64,000 nt of DNA. Source: Cyclobacteriaceae bacterium. GTDB taxonomy: Bacteria > Bacteroidota > Bacteroidia > Cytophagales > Cyclobacteriaceae. Of the stretch, positions 51,863 through 60,364 are shown piece after piece (the stretch's first letter is position 1; every line of letters starts with the position of its first letter). The notes beneath the pieces are model-generated. The model made no database searches. It had not been told where the DNA came from and saw nothing but the letters and a program-made list of their open reading frames with translations. The stretch is taken from assembly GCA_028285445.1 (NCBI GenBank), contig JANQPQ010000043.1, forward strand, positions 124,001 through 188,000, given 5' to 3'. The translations under genes were made by a program, and so were the position numbers.

Positions 51863-52756
51863 CTACAACCTCTTATGAATAAAGTCGATCATCATTTGAC
51901 GGTACTTGCTCTCCTCGTCGAACGACAAATGCCGCCAAAGCGCACCGTGGCCTAGCTCGGTTTCATAGTGCACTTCGTAGTTTTTAAAGCCAGCATCTTT
52001 CAATCCATTTTCAAATATCCTGGTGTAGTTGGTGAGGCCGGCATCTGTGATGATCAGCATGGGTGCTTTTAAGTTTTGTAGGTATGAAGTAGGCGAGTAT
52101 TTACGCATCTCTTCTCTTGATTCCCCAAACACAGCCTGCACGTGTTCTTTGGCCAAGTTCGGATTGTTGCCGTTGAGAAAAACCTCGTAATAGTTTTCTA
52201 TATCGTATGCTCCGGAAATCGGTATCACTCCCTTGAAAATGTCCAGATCCAAATTGTGTTTTTGCAAATAGGAGGGATCAAGCGCAATGAGACTGGCCAG
52301 GTGCGCGCCGGAGGAGAAGCCGCCAATGTAGATCTGCTCAGTATCATATCTGTATTTGCTGGCATTATCAACTATCCATTTTACTGCGGCGGCAACGTCT
52401 TCTGCATGGGTCGGGTGTACCACGCCAGTGTTCCTTTCAGGATCGCGCCAAACTGCAGAACTGAGACGGTGACCAATAGTGGCCACGGCTATGCTGGCAT
52501 GCGCAAGTTTACGTGCCAAGTCCATTTCCACGTGGCGATTCACAAATGACCAGGCCCCACCACCAATCCAGATTAAAATGGGCCCATGGGAAACATCGTC
52601 AGGCAGCACCAGGTTCAGGCTTTGCAAACTATCAACCCCGGTCTCATTAGCTGGCAGATATCGAATATTTAATAATTCAACGTAACTGCTATCTGTCTGG
52701 CTTAGAGCCCAGTTCCATATTGATAGCAAAATCAGTATGGCAATGGTTCTTGGCAT
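51863..52756 (-). CDS. secreted alpha/beta hydrolase (BD-FAE/kynurenine formamidase-like esterase)
   Basis: 297 residues; signal peptide about 1-19. The oxyanion block is GPILIWIGGGAWSFVN. The nucleophile is in IYIGGFSSGAHLASLIALDP (GxSxG), the acid in MLIITDAGLTNYTRIF and the histidine in TELGHGALWRHLSF. This is the HSL-like carboxylesterase group that includes bacterial feruloyl esterases and kynurenine formamidases. Being secreted, it likely acts on esters outside the cytoplasm. The DUF1801 gene lies four bases upstream in the same unit. Confidence 0.9.
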   Translation of the reverse strand: MPRTIAILILLSIWNWALSQTDSSYVELLNIRYLPANETGVDSLQSLNLVLPDDVSHGPILIWIGGGAWSFVNRHVEMDLARKLAHASIAVATIGHRLSSAVWRDPERNTGVVHPTHAEDVAAAVKWIVDNASKYRYDTEQIYIGGFSSGAHLASLIALDPSYLQKHNLDLDIFKGVIPISGAYDIENYYEVFLNGNNPNLAKEHVQAVFGESREEMRKYSPTSYLQNLKAPMLIITDAGLTNYTRIFENGLKDAGFKNYEVHYETELGHGALWRHLSFDEESKYRQMMIDFIHKRL

Positions 52757-52760
52757 TGTA

Positions 52761-53123
52761 TTAAGCTTCGTCTTGCATTTTAATCCATTGTTTTACCACA
52801 GCTTGAAGATCTTCCTTTTTGCTTTCAATTTCTTGCAAGGTAGTAAATTTGGCCACCCGGCCTTCTTTGCCATCACCTTCCAAAAGGCCTGTAGTATCAT
52901 TCATCAATGCACCCTTGTGGAACATCAAACTCACGTGCTTTTTGGCATTCATGAAGTAAGAGGCCATGTTGCCCTTATACATAAAAGTAGGCACAGCCCA
53001 TTTGATAGTTTCTTCAATGCGATCATCAGTTGCTAGTATGATGTCGCGTACTCGTTCGATCTCAGTGGTCATGGGATGTTCTTTCTTAACCAGGTATTGA
53101 TCTACTTCCGGATTCTTGTTCAT
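52761..53123 (-). CDS. DUF1801 protein
   Basis: 120 residues. RVRDIILATDDRIEETIKWA followed by VPTFMYKGNMASYFMNAKKH and VSLMFHKGALMNDTTGLLEG matches the DUF1801 fold. No signal peptide. It precedes the esterase by four bases, so both should be in one mRNA. The family has no settled activity. Confidence 0.9.
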   Translation of the reverse strand: MNKNPEVDQYLVKKEHPMTTEIERVRDIILATDDRIEETIKWAVPTFMYKGNMASYFMNAKKHVSLMFHKGALMNDTTGLLEGDGKEGRVAKFTTLQEIESKKEDLQAVVKQWIKMQDEA

Positions 53124-53224
53124 AGCTGTTAGTTTGAAGTTAATAGTTTCAAGTTTAAAGTCTCAAGTAATATGCTAAATGGAATGGTAAGACGAGTCTG
53201 CGAAGCGATCTGCCCTCAAAAAAT

Positions 53225-53662
53225 CTAGTTCTTATAAATGAATGAGGAGATGAGCAGCAGAAGACAAACCATGCCGGATATGATGGTGCCGCCCGCAGCT
53301 AGTAATGACCACGACGTAAAGAAGAATGCTGCCATAGCTACGATGTCCGCTATTAGAAGCTTCCTCAGGGCCCTGATGTTTGTTCCTACTTCCGAGAGCA
53401 TCAGCCAACTTAAGATGGGTAAACCGAATAGAAAGATGGAAACGATAATATTGAAGCCATCCAGTATGTTTTGCATGGTACGCATCACCCCGCCTCCGGT
53501 ATCAAAGGGAATGGTAGCCATGGCAGTTTGCATCTCAATAAATTCAGTAGTGGTGGGGAAAGCCGGGCCACCGGTAATTACAAAGTAAGTGTGGAAACAG
53601 GCCATCACCAGCAAAAGTGTGAAGGCAACTTTCGGCAGTATATATTTTCGAGTACCACTCAT
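53225..53662 (-). CDS. four-helix membrane protein, unknown function
   Basis: 145 residues with four hydrophobic segments (about 10-30, 65-88, 98-115, 120-142). The loop with TTEFIEMQTAMATIPFDTGG and MQNILDGFNIIVSIFLFGLP resembles the LIC_13387-type proteins, but I am not certain. It is divergent from the ArsR gene, and the two share a promoter region with an inverted-repeat operator. Confidence 0.75.
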   Translation of the reverse strand: MSGTRKYILPKVAFTLLLVMACFHTYFVITGGPAFPTTTEFIEMQTAMATIPFDTGGGVMRTMQNILDGFNIIVSIFLFGLPILSWLMLSEVGTNIRALRKLLIADIVAMAAFFFTSWSLLAAGGTIISGMVCLLLLISSFIYKN

Positions 53663-53700
53663 AACCGTTTAGCATTTAATATTACTTATTATCAATATTA

Positions 53701-53720
53701 ATATTAGAAAATACTAATAT
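53701..53720. promoter_or_regulatory. ArsR-type operator candidate
   Basis: A perfect 7-base inverted repeat (53701-53707 with 53714-53720) around six bases, 17 bases before the ArsR start and 38 bases from the divergent start at 53662. Its AT-rich symmetry suits ArsR/SmtB regulators. A TATATTTG -7-like element follows at 53725-53732. Confidence 0.6.
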
Positions 53721-53737
53721 AGTTTATATTTGAAAAT

Positions 53738-54046
53738 ATGGCAGCAGTGCAAACAGATTCTATCTTCAAAGTGTTGGCTGACAGCAATCGTCGTAAGATG
53801 GTGAAGTTACTGGGCCAAAAGGAAATGACAGTAGGGGCGTTGGAGAAGGCTTTGAAATTGAGCCAGTCGGCTACTTCGCAACATTTGAAGTTGCTAAAAG
53901 AAGCTGGATTGGTTATCCAGCGCAAGCATGGCAATTTTCGCTTTTACGCCTTAAAGACTACCGCCTTACGCCAGGCGATGAGTTTTTTCGACAACCTCTG
54001 GGATGGTGGCCTGCAACAGTTAAAACAAAACCTTGAAAATCGATGA
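53738..54046 (+). CDS. ArsR-family transcriptional regulator
   Basis: 102 residues, a single winged helix: IFKVLADSNRRKMVKLLGQK, then MTVGALEKALKLSQSATSQH with LKLLKEAGLVIQRKHGNFRF. No metal-binding cysteine pair is visible, so it is likely of the non-metal subgroup often paired with SRPBCC proteins. It overlaps the SRPBCC gene by four bases and probably represses both itself and the divergent membrane gene through the adjacent palindrome. Confidence 0.95.
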   Translation: MAAVQTDSIFKVLADSNRRKMVKLLGQKEMTVGALEKALKLSQSATSQHLKLLKEAGLVIQRKHGNFRFYALKTTALRQAMSFFDNLWDGGLQQLKQNLENR

Positions 54047-54441
54047 GCGGCAATTTCATTACTAAGGAAATATGGATAAAGGCCTCGGTGCAGGAAGTCT
54101 TTGATAGTTTCACAAATGCTGAAGCCATGCTGAAGTGGCACGGCAAGGAAGTAGAGACCAATCCTGTAGTTGGAGGGATTTATCGAGTGGTTTTTGAAAA
54201 CGGCGATACCATTATTGGCGAGTTCAAAGAGGTAGTGCCTGGAAAGAAGGTGGTTTATAGCGCCCGGTATATGGAAGTGGATAGCGTGGTCACAATCAGT
54301 TTTACTGAAGAGGATGGTGGGACCAGGGTGGAGCTGTACCAGGAGTTTGCCCCCGACCAGGATATTTCCTCATTCAAAGAAGGATGGGGCTATTTCCTCG
54401 GGCTACTCAAGGAGTATTGGGAAGGAGGTCCTTCCAATTAG
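54043..54441 (+). CDS. SRPBCC/AHSA1-like protein
   Basis: 132 residues. The START-like fold is seen in EIWIKASVQEVFDSFTNAEA, MLKWHGKEVETNPVVGGIYR, GEFKEVVPGKKVVYSARYME and the helix WGYFLGLLKEYWEG. Such proteins bind small hydrophobic ligands or help client proteins. The ATGA overlap with the ArsR gene shows translational coupling, a frequent ArsR-SRPBCC pairing. Confidence 0.93.
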   Translation: MSGNFITKEIWIKASVQEVFDSFTNAEAMLKWHGKEVETNPVVGGIYRVVFENGDTIIGEFKEVVPGKKVVYSARYMEVDSVVTISFTEEDGGTRVELYQEFAPDQDISSFKEGWGYFLGLLKEYWEGGPSN

Positions 54442-54458
54442 GACCCCCGTAAGTTCAG

Positions 54459-55127
54459 TTACTTTTCCTCCTTCTCAAACTCCTTAATTTCTGCAATAAA
54501 ACTTAGCGCGCCATTGATCTGGCTACCATTACCAGCTAGTAGCCGGTTCATCCATTTCTTTTCAGCATTTTTCGCCCTAAGCTTGCGATGCGCCCAAATT
54601 GCGGCTGGCACCAGCAATATGCTAAACGCGATATTAGCCTGTATCCAGCTAGAATCTCCAACCGCAACGATGTCTATATTCCAAAGCAGCTTAAACATCA
54701 AGATGATAAATGTAAAATACAATGGTGCTATCCAAACACCCAATCTTATATACTTAATACTGGTTAATCGTAGCTGATGCAACTTCTTTTGCGAAGCTGT
54801 TACTGGTTCTGAAAAATCTATTTTACTGATGAGATCCAGTTCATGGATTGAGGCCACGATAATACTTAGCGCCCAGGTGGCGAGTAAGAAGCCGGCGCCT
54901 GCCATGTGCATTACTGCCCAATTACTAATTGCGAAGTAAAGGAAGAAGAACATTGCGGAGGTATAAAATGCCAGGGCAATTGCTTTCACCCAAATCAGGT
55001 TTATCATTTTACTTCTGGCTTTATCTAGATTGCCGCGTTTCAACAATTCCATATTTAACTTCCAGTTTCGCTCTAATTTCTGGTCGAAACCCAGCCATAA
55101 CTCTCTTATTCCTTCTAGTTCATTCAT
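54459..55127 (-). CDS. membrane protein encoded with ECF sigma factor, possible anti-sigma partner
   Basis: 222 residues. A soluble N-terminus of about 45 residues (LWLGFDQKLERNWKLNMELL) precedes four hydrophobic helices in two pairs (about 48-70, 72-93, 130-150, 160-180), and a charged C-terminal tail follows. The reading frame overlaps the sigma factor gene by eight bases. Proteins of this form follow sigma genes in several Bacteroidota and are candidates for anti-sigma or effector roles. That is inference from position; no anti-sigma zinc motif is present. Confidence 0.8.
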   Translation of the reverse strand: MNELEGIRELWLGFDQKLERNWKLNMELLKRGNLDKARSKMINLIWVKAIALAFYTSAMFFFLYFAISNWAVMHMAGAGFLLATWALSIIVASIHELDLISKIDFSEPVTASQKKLHQLRLTSIKYIRLGVWIAPLYFTFIILMFKLLWNIDIVAVGDSSWIQANIAFSILLVPAAIWAHRKLRAKNAEKKWMNRLLAGNGSQINGALSFIAEIKEFEKEEK

Positions 55128-55791
55128 GATTTATGTCTTTAAATTGTTTTTTCAGTTTCTCTTTTATCCTATTGATTTTGGTACCGACGTTGCTTTTGGA
55201 GATGTTGAGAATGGCAGCAATTTCTTCGTGACTATTCCCATCGAGATACAATATCATCAAAGCTCGATTTAACTCGTCCAGTTGATTGATGAACTCTCTG
55301 AGCAACTGCATGTCTTCCTGGCTATCCCTGTCATCATCTACTGCTATGTCCACATAGCCCTCTTCGACCTTCGCCAAATGTTTACTTCTAGTTGTGGACT
55401 TTCGATAATTGGAGATGGCGACATTGAGTGCAATCCGGTAGACCCAGGTTGATAGCTTAAACTCAGGGTTGTACTTGGGGAAGCTGCTCCACAACTGCAT
55501 AATTACTTCCTGCACTAAGTCCTTCTGCTCCTCCCTATCTCTACAGTAGCTATTACAGATTTTGAAGATGATCAGCTTGTGATCTTCAAGTATTTCCATG
55601 AAAGCCGCCTTGTTGCGTGTCATTAGATGATGGCTCCTTTTTTCCTCAGCAGAAATAAAATGAGGGGCAGCCACCTGATCGGTAGCAGGTAAATCAATAG
55701 CGCCTTCATTATTATTCCCTGACTGGAAATTAGGGATTCCACCGTCATATACAATTCCGTGGTTAAGGTTATCATGTGATTCCATTTTCAT
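55120..55791 (-). CDS. ECF-type RNA polymerase sigma factor
   Basis: 223 residues from the first ATG; the family usually starts near the internal ATG at 55623 (MTRNKAAFMEILEDHKLIIF), so the first ~56 low-complexity residues may be untranslated or a real extension. Region 2 is seen in IFKICNSYCRDREEQKDLVQ and EVIMQLWSSFPKYNPEFKLS with TWVYRIALNVAISNYRK. Region 4 has LDELNRALMILYLDGNSHEE and IAAILNISKSNVGTKINRIK. It overlaps the membrane protein gene downstream. Confidence 0.92.
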   Translation of the reverse strand: MKMESHDNLNHGIVYDGGIPNFQSGNNNEGAIDLPATDQVAAPHFISAEEKRSHHLMTRNKAAFMEILEDHKLIIFKICNSYCRDREEQKDLVQEVIMQLWSSFPKYNPEFKLSTWVYRIALNVAISNYRKSTTRSKHLAKVEEGYVDIAVDDDRDSQEDMQLLREFINQLDELNRALMILYLDGNSHEEIAAILNISKSNVGTKINRIKEKLKKQFKDINHE

Positions 55792-55846
55792 TACACTCCA
55801 TTATTCGTGTATGCTAATGAAAAATCACAGAGGGTCAAGAAAAAAT

Positions 55847-56338
55847 TTATTCCTGATCGCGAAGCCTGAGCTTACGCTCTAATCTTTGAATCATTTTCAC
55901 AATTCGATCGGCCCTGGTGGTTTCAGTCTTGGCACTGTAAATCCAATCGACGTAGGCCTTACGTTCGCCATCCGTAAAGGCAAGGAAGGTACTATAAGTA
56001 CTCTTGGGTTCATTCAGCAAGCAATCAGTAATTTCTTCAGGTACTTCAAATCTGGATTCGTCAGGAAAGAGGATTACATGGACCGTGTCGCCAGCCTGCT
56101 TGCCAATCTTCTTGCGAATAGTAGCCTTAACCGGGAGAAATAGTTTCCCATTACCCATGGGCATGAGCTTGTATTGCTTTATTTCAAATCCATCAATGCT
56201 GCCTTTCACCTGAACCCACCCAAAAGGATTGCCTTTGTTCTGTAGTACCTCAGGGATTTCGGCGTAGGTCCAGCTGCCTTTTGCTGGGGACTTTTTAAGC
56301 AGATACTCTTTGTCAACTAGTGGTGTCTCTTTGCTCAT
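55847..56338 (-). CDS. YdeI/OmpD-associated-type protein with DUF1905 domain
   Basis: 163 residues. The first half (WTYAEIPEVLQNKGNPFGWV, KQYKLMPMGNGKLFLPVKAT, KKIGKQAGDTVHVILFPDES) is a DUF1905 beta-barrel. The second half (EVPEEITDCLLNEPKSTYST, FLAFTDGERKAYVDWIYSAK and TETTRADRIVKMIQRLE) is the YdeI-type helical part. Function is not settled; some relatives protect against peptide antibiotics. It lies upstream of the sigma gene, 55 bases away, same strand. Confidence 0.92.
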   Translation of the reverse strand: MSKETPLVDKEYLLKKSPAKGSWTYAEIPEVLQNKGNPFGWVQVKGSIDGFEIKQYKLMPMGNGKLFLPVKATIRKKIGKQAGDTVHVILFPDESRFEVPEEITDCLLNEPKSTYSTFLAFTDGERKAYVDWIYSAKTETTRADRIVKMIQRLERKLRLRDQE

Positions 56339-56440
56339 ATCAACTATCTAAAGATACATCCCCTCCTTAAGTTGTAATATGATTACTATTCTTTTTCAGT
56401 AAATTGAATCAAGCCGAATTCCCAAATCAGGCCGAATGCA

Positions 56441-58234
56441 ATGAAAAGATTTTGTCTTGTAATACTGATAGCACCGCTATTCGCAACCAATGCCCATTCT
56501 CAAACGGCAACCAATCTGGAATTCATCACCTCGGTGCGGCAAAAGGGGCCGGTTTCGTACCGAAACCCGATAGGCGCGATTTCACCAGATAGTAAACTAC
56601 TTGCTACATCAAACTTCGAGAACATCGTTATTCAGCATATCGAAGGTGGCGCAACTTACGAATTACAAAGGCAGGGTGCATTTGTGCGCTACATGACCTG
56701 GATGCCTGATAGCAAGCAGCTGGTAACTTATGAGTTGGGTGGAAAGGGTAAAACATGGTATGTCTATGACCTGGAATCGAAGAAGGGCAAACCGTTGTGG
56801 GGTAATCGCGAAACTTTCAGCGCGCTAGTTTTGGGTAAGGATACAGAACCACAAGAAGTGCCAAGAGCTAACTTTCGCACTTTTACCTGGTCAAGCGATG
56901 GTAGCAGGGTAGCTGGGGTAGCGCTCAATGGTGGCAAGCGGCAGCTATGGGTCTTCAATGCCGACGGCTCAAATGCAGAGATTTGGGCAGAGGCCGATTT
57001 TATTGAGAACCCACAATGGAACCCGGTAAATGGCAGCATAGCGGGCATTGTAATGCTGGATGGGAATCGGCGCATTGATGTGGATTTGAGGAGCAGCGCA
57101 CCAGAAGATATTTTGGAATATGAGGCCTACGGCTCACTCGCTTTTAGCCCCGATGGCAGAAATCTCTACTTTAGCGGACCAAATGATCGTGGCGTCCTCG
57201 ATCTCTGGAAATACAACCTGGAAGCCCAGAACGGAGTTAAGCTTACATCATTTACCAGAGATAGTTACGGGCCGGTAACTTCCAGCGATGGCTCCGTGCT
57301 GTTCAAACTTCAGGATTACCGGGTATTCATTGCCTCCGTCTCAGGGCAGGGAGGAGACATCCAACATATCACCACCTTCCAAAGCGAGATTCCGTATTGG
57401 CATCCAAATGGTAAAGAGATCTCATTCACCTATGGCACCTGGCGTAGAATTGTTGATGATACTGCCTATCCTGATATAGATCAGCATCTGGGCGTAGTTG
57501 ATACTAACCTTCCCCTACCGGCTTCCGAGCCGACTTACACCGTGCGTTCCTCATATTCTGAAGACCAAGGCATGTGTTGGTCGCCAAATCTAAAATGGAT
57601 AGCATTCCACACCCACGCTGATGGTACTGATGATATTTGGCTGATGCCGGTGGGCAATGTTGAAGAAGGTAGAGCCATTTCAAATGAAGAAGGCAAAGTA
57701 GATAACAATGAAACAGGTTGGCCACGCTGGTCGCCTGACGGCAACTGGATTGCCTACAACACAGCACCTCCGGGCAGCAGGGATTCGAAGCTTTACATTG
57801 TGGGCGTAAACCAGGAGACGGGAGAGACAACCAAACCAAAAAAACTGCTACCCCCGGGTCTTGAATCTGGTGACATTACAGATTGCTACTGGACTAGTGA
57901 TAGCAAGCAATTGGTAGTGGAGTATGTCGCAGACCCAAACAATAAGGAAATTCACATCATACCCATAGCTGGAGGCCAAGGGAGAAAAGTCCATGCATTC
58001 AGGAGCGATCAGCGCTATTCAGGCATCAGCTTCTCTCATGACGAAAAGTGGGTAGCCTACATAGCCCCCGACCAATCAGGCATTTACCAGCTGTTTAAGG
58101 TTTCTGTAGATGGTGATCAAGTGAGTCAGCTCACCTTTGACAAAACTGATAAAACTCATCCCGCCTGGTCGCCCATCGAAGATAAGGTGGCTTTTACCGT
58201 ATTTAGCTACCAGGTGATTTTCTGGAAGCTCTAG
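56441..58234 (+). CDS. secreted PD40/TolB-like beta-propeller protein
   Basis: 597 residues; signal peptide about 1-21 (ends NAHSQ). Repeated PD40/WD40-like blades are visible: GAISPDSKLLATSNFENIVI, SLAFSPDGRNLYFSGPNDRG, IPYWHPNGKEISFTYGTWRR, GWPRWSPDGNWIAYNTAPPG and GISFSHDEKWVAYIAPDQSG. The last blade is HPAWSPIEDKVAFTVFSYQV. No catalytic domain follows, so it is a stand-alone propeller. It is convergent with the S9 peptidase gene one base away, whose own propeller has the same blade type. Confidence 0.9.
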   Translation: MKRFCLVILIAPLFATNAHSQTATNLEFITSVRQKGPVSYRNPIGAISPDSKLLATSNFENIVIQHIEGGATYELQRQGAFVRYMTWMPDSKQLVTYELGGKGKTWYVYDLESKKGKPLWGNRETFSALVLGKDTEPQEVPRANFRTFTWSSDGSRVAGVALNGGKRQLWVFNADGSNAEIWAEADFIENPQWNPVNGSIAGIVMLDGNRRIDVDLRSSAPEDILEYEAYGSLAFSPDGRNLYFSGPNDRGVLDLWKYNLEAQNGVKLTSFTRDSYGPVTSSDGSVLFKLQDYRVFIASVSGQGGDIQHITTFQSEIPYWHPNGKEISFTYGTWRRIVDDTAYPDIDQHLGVVDTNLPLPASEPTYTVRSSYSEDQGMCWSPNLKWIAFHTHADGTDDIWLMPVGNVEEGRAISNEEGKVDNNETGWPRWSPDGNWIAYNTAPPGSRDSKLYIVGVNQETGETTKPKKLLPPGLESGDITDCYWTSDSKQLVVEYVADPNNKEIHIIPIAGGQGRKVHAFRSDQRYSGISFSHDEKWVAYIAPDQSGIYQLFKVSVDGDQVSQLTFDKTDKTHPAWSPIEDKVAFTVFSYQVIFWKL

Positions 58235-58235
58235 G

Positions 58236-60251
58236 CTAGTCCATATACTGCTCGAACCAAGCCAGGATTCTCGGCGACACATCCATCAGCAACTTGGGCT
58301 CACGCGGGCCGTGCGGTGTGCGCGGATAAACCACCATTTCAGTATCAATCCCCATTCTTTTCAAGGCAACATAAAACTCCTGCCCTTGTGTGAATGGCAC
58401 CCGTAGATCGTTGGCGCCATGAATAACCTGGGTAGGAGTTTTTACATTTTTGATCTGGTAAATGGCCGAGTGTTTTTCGTACTCTTCATAATCTTCCCAA
58501 ATCTCCTTGCCTCCGAGGTGGGCTACGAGATAATCGGGAATATCAGTAGTGGTTGTCATGCTGATAAGGTTGGGCAGGCCTGCCCCCATACTCGCTGCCT
58601 TAAAACGATCGGTTTGGGTTACAACCCAGCTGGTCATGTAGCCGCCATAGCTCCAGCCCATCACAAACTGCTTGTCCTTATCTGCAATGCCCATTTTCAA
58701 AACATGATCAACACCAGTCATTAGATCCTGGTAGTCGCCAAAACCCCAGTCTCGAATGTTAGCGTAACGGAAATCTTTTCCATAACCGCTACTACCGCGA
58801 GGGTTGGGTTTTAGAATGATAAAATCTTTCTGCGAGAAGAACTGTGTCATGTAGATAGAAGGCGCTCCAGTATAGCTTCTTGTGAAAACACCGGCCGGAC
58901 CACCATGGATCTGTAGAATTATCGGGTACTTAGTGCCTTTCTTATAATTCACAGGGTAGGTCAGTAGCCCTTCAATCTCCAGTCCATCATATGACTTCCA
59001 GGTGATCAACTCCGTCTTGCCTATGGCCGGAGCATTGAAATCAGCATTTACACTGGAAAGTTTCTTCACACTTTCACCCTTTAAGCCGGCGGTGAAAACT
59101 TCTTCGGGGGTATCGGGGTCTTCGTAGACATAGCTCATCTTATCTCCATCTTTGCTAATAGAGAAACTACCACTATTTCCATTGAGGTTGGTAAGAATTG
59201 GAAGGCCAGAATCCGAAAAAATTAGATTATCGCCCTGCAGTGGCTTTACATCCTTCGCCGAAGGTAGAGCCAGGAGTGTGCGAGAAGTTCTTCTTGCTTC
59301 GGCAATGAAAATATGGCTACCATCTTTACTCCAGGAAACCAGGCCTGCATTACGATCTGGTGTTTTCTGCAGCTCGATGATATCGCCACCCTTTACTGAT
59401 ATCTTATTGATATCGCTCAATCCCACGCGCTCTGGTTGGCCACCATGGGTTTGAAAGGCTATCCATTGGCCGTCGGGCGAGAAAGTGGGATTGCGATCTA
59501 CACCAGGCCTTTTGACTAGCTGTGTGATTTTACCACTATCAGCAGGGATTAAGGAGATGTCAGTCTCCAGCCCCCCGTCATTGATTTTAGGATTGGGAGC
59601 ATAAGAAAAAGCCAGGGTGTTTCCGTCGGGGGACCAGTTATAGGAGTTCACATGATACTCGCCGCCGGTCAGCTGCCTCACCTGTCTGTTTTCACTATCC
59701 GCGCCCACAGTTGTGGTATAAAGGTGGTTGTACTTAAAATTCTTATCTACCAGAATTACATCCCTCTTTTCTTTCTTCATCTTCTCTTCTTCCTCGGTAT
59801 CCGGATCTTTCATAATGTAGGCGATCTTGTCTCCTTTAGGTGACCACTTATATGAATTCACTCCGGTCTTGGCCTTGGTAATTTGTATAGGCTCACCGCC
59901 CATCAGGCGCATTACGTATACCTGATTCTTTTTGCCATTTCGACTTGAAAGGAAAGCGAAGCTTCTACCATCGGGAGAAAACTGTGGACTAGTAGCTGAC
60001 TTTTCTCCTCTCGTGTACTGCTCATTAAAAGAGCCGTCGGTGGCTGCCACCCAAATCTGACTATTATACTCCGATTTTTCTCCCTCCATCAACGGCACCC
60101 TTACCACATAAGCCACATACTTCCCATCAGGAGATATTTCGGTGTCCACAATATTCTTGTATTCCATTATCTTTTCCGCGGTCCATTCGTTTTGGGCAAC
60201 GGCGGAAGAGGCTACAATGAGAGCAAGTAAAAAGATGGTTAGGGTTTTCAT
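58236..60251 (-). CDS. secreted S9-family prolyl oligopeptidase-type peptidase
   Basis: 671 residues; signal peptide about 1-19 (ends SSAVAQ). Residues about 35-400 are a PD40-type propeller (DGKYVAYVVRVPLM, SPQFSPDGRSFAFLSSRNGK, SYNWSPDGNTLAFSY). The catalytic domain has PIILQIHGGPAG as oxyanion block, the nucleophile in FVMGWSYGGYMTSWVV, the acid in VIHGANDLRVPFTQG and the histidine in YPRTPHGPREPKL. This is the dipeptidyl-peptidase/acylaminoacyl-peptidase group, which releases dipeptides or cleaves after proline. It acts in the periplasm or outside. Confidence 0.95.
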   Translation of the reverse strand: MKTLTIFLLALIVASSAVAQNEWTAEKIMEYKNIVDTEISPDGKYVAYVVRVPLMEGEKSEYNSQIWVAATDGSFNEQYTRGEKSATSPQFSPDGRSFAFLSSRNGKKNQVYVMRLMGGEPIQITKAKTGVNSYKWSPKGDKIAYIMKDPDTEEEEKMKKEKRDVILVDKNFKYNHLYTTTVGADSENRQVRQLTGGEYHVNSYNWSPDGNTLAFSYAPNPKINDGGLETDISLIPADSGKITQLVKRPGVDRNPTFSPDGQWIAFQTHGGQPERVGLSDINKISVKGGDIIELQKTPDRNAGLVSWSKDGSHIFIAEARRTSRTLLALPSAKDVKPLQGDNLIFSDSGLPILTNLNGNSGSFSISKDGDKMSYVYEDPDTPEEVFTAGLKGESVKKLSSVNADFNAPAIGKTELITWKSYDGLEIEGLLTYPVNYKKGTKYPIILQIHGGPAGVFTRSYTGAPSIYMTQFFSQKDFIILKPNPRGSSGYGKDFRYANIRDWGFGDYQDLMTGVDHVLKMGIADKDKQFVMGWSYGGYMTSWVVTQTDRFKAASMGAGLPNLISMTTTTDIPDYLVAHLGGKEIWEDYEEYEKHSAIYQIKNVKTPTQVIHGANDLRVPFTQGQEFYVALKRMGIDTEMVVYPRTPHGPREPKLLMDVSPRILAWFEQYMD

Positions 60252-60364
60252 GATTCTAATATTTAAGAACCATGAAATTAATCAAAAGGAAATCACCTAT
60301 CGAAGAAAGATTTTACAAGTGGTGACTACACGGCACTTTAAACTTGCGACTTGAAACTAGTTGC

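Noticed and set aside
54459..55791. Classical zinc-binding anti-sigma pair
   Set aside because: The membrane protein lacks the H-x-x-x-C-x-x-C motif and a single-helix layout, so an anti-sigma function is left as a possibility only.
56441..60251. One split S9 peptidase gene
   Set aside because: The two genes are convergent on opposite strands and each has its own signal peptide, so they cannot be halves of one gene.
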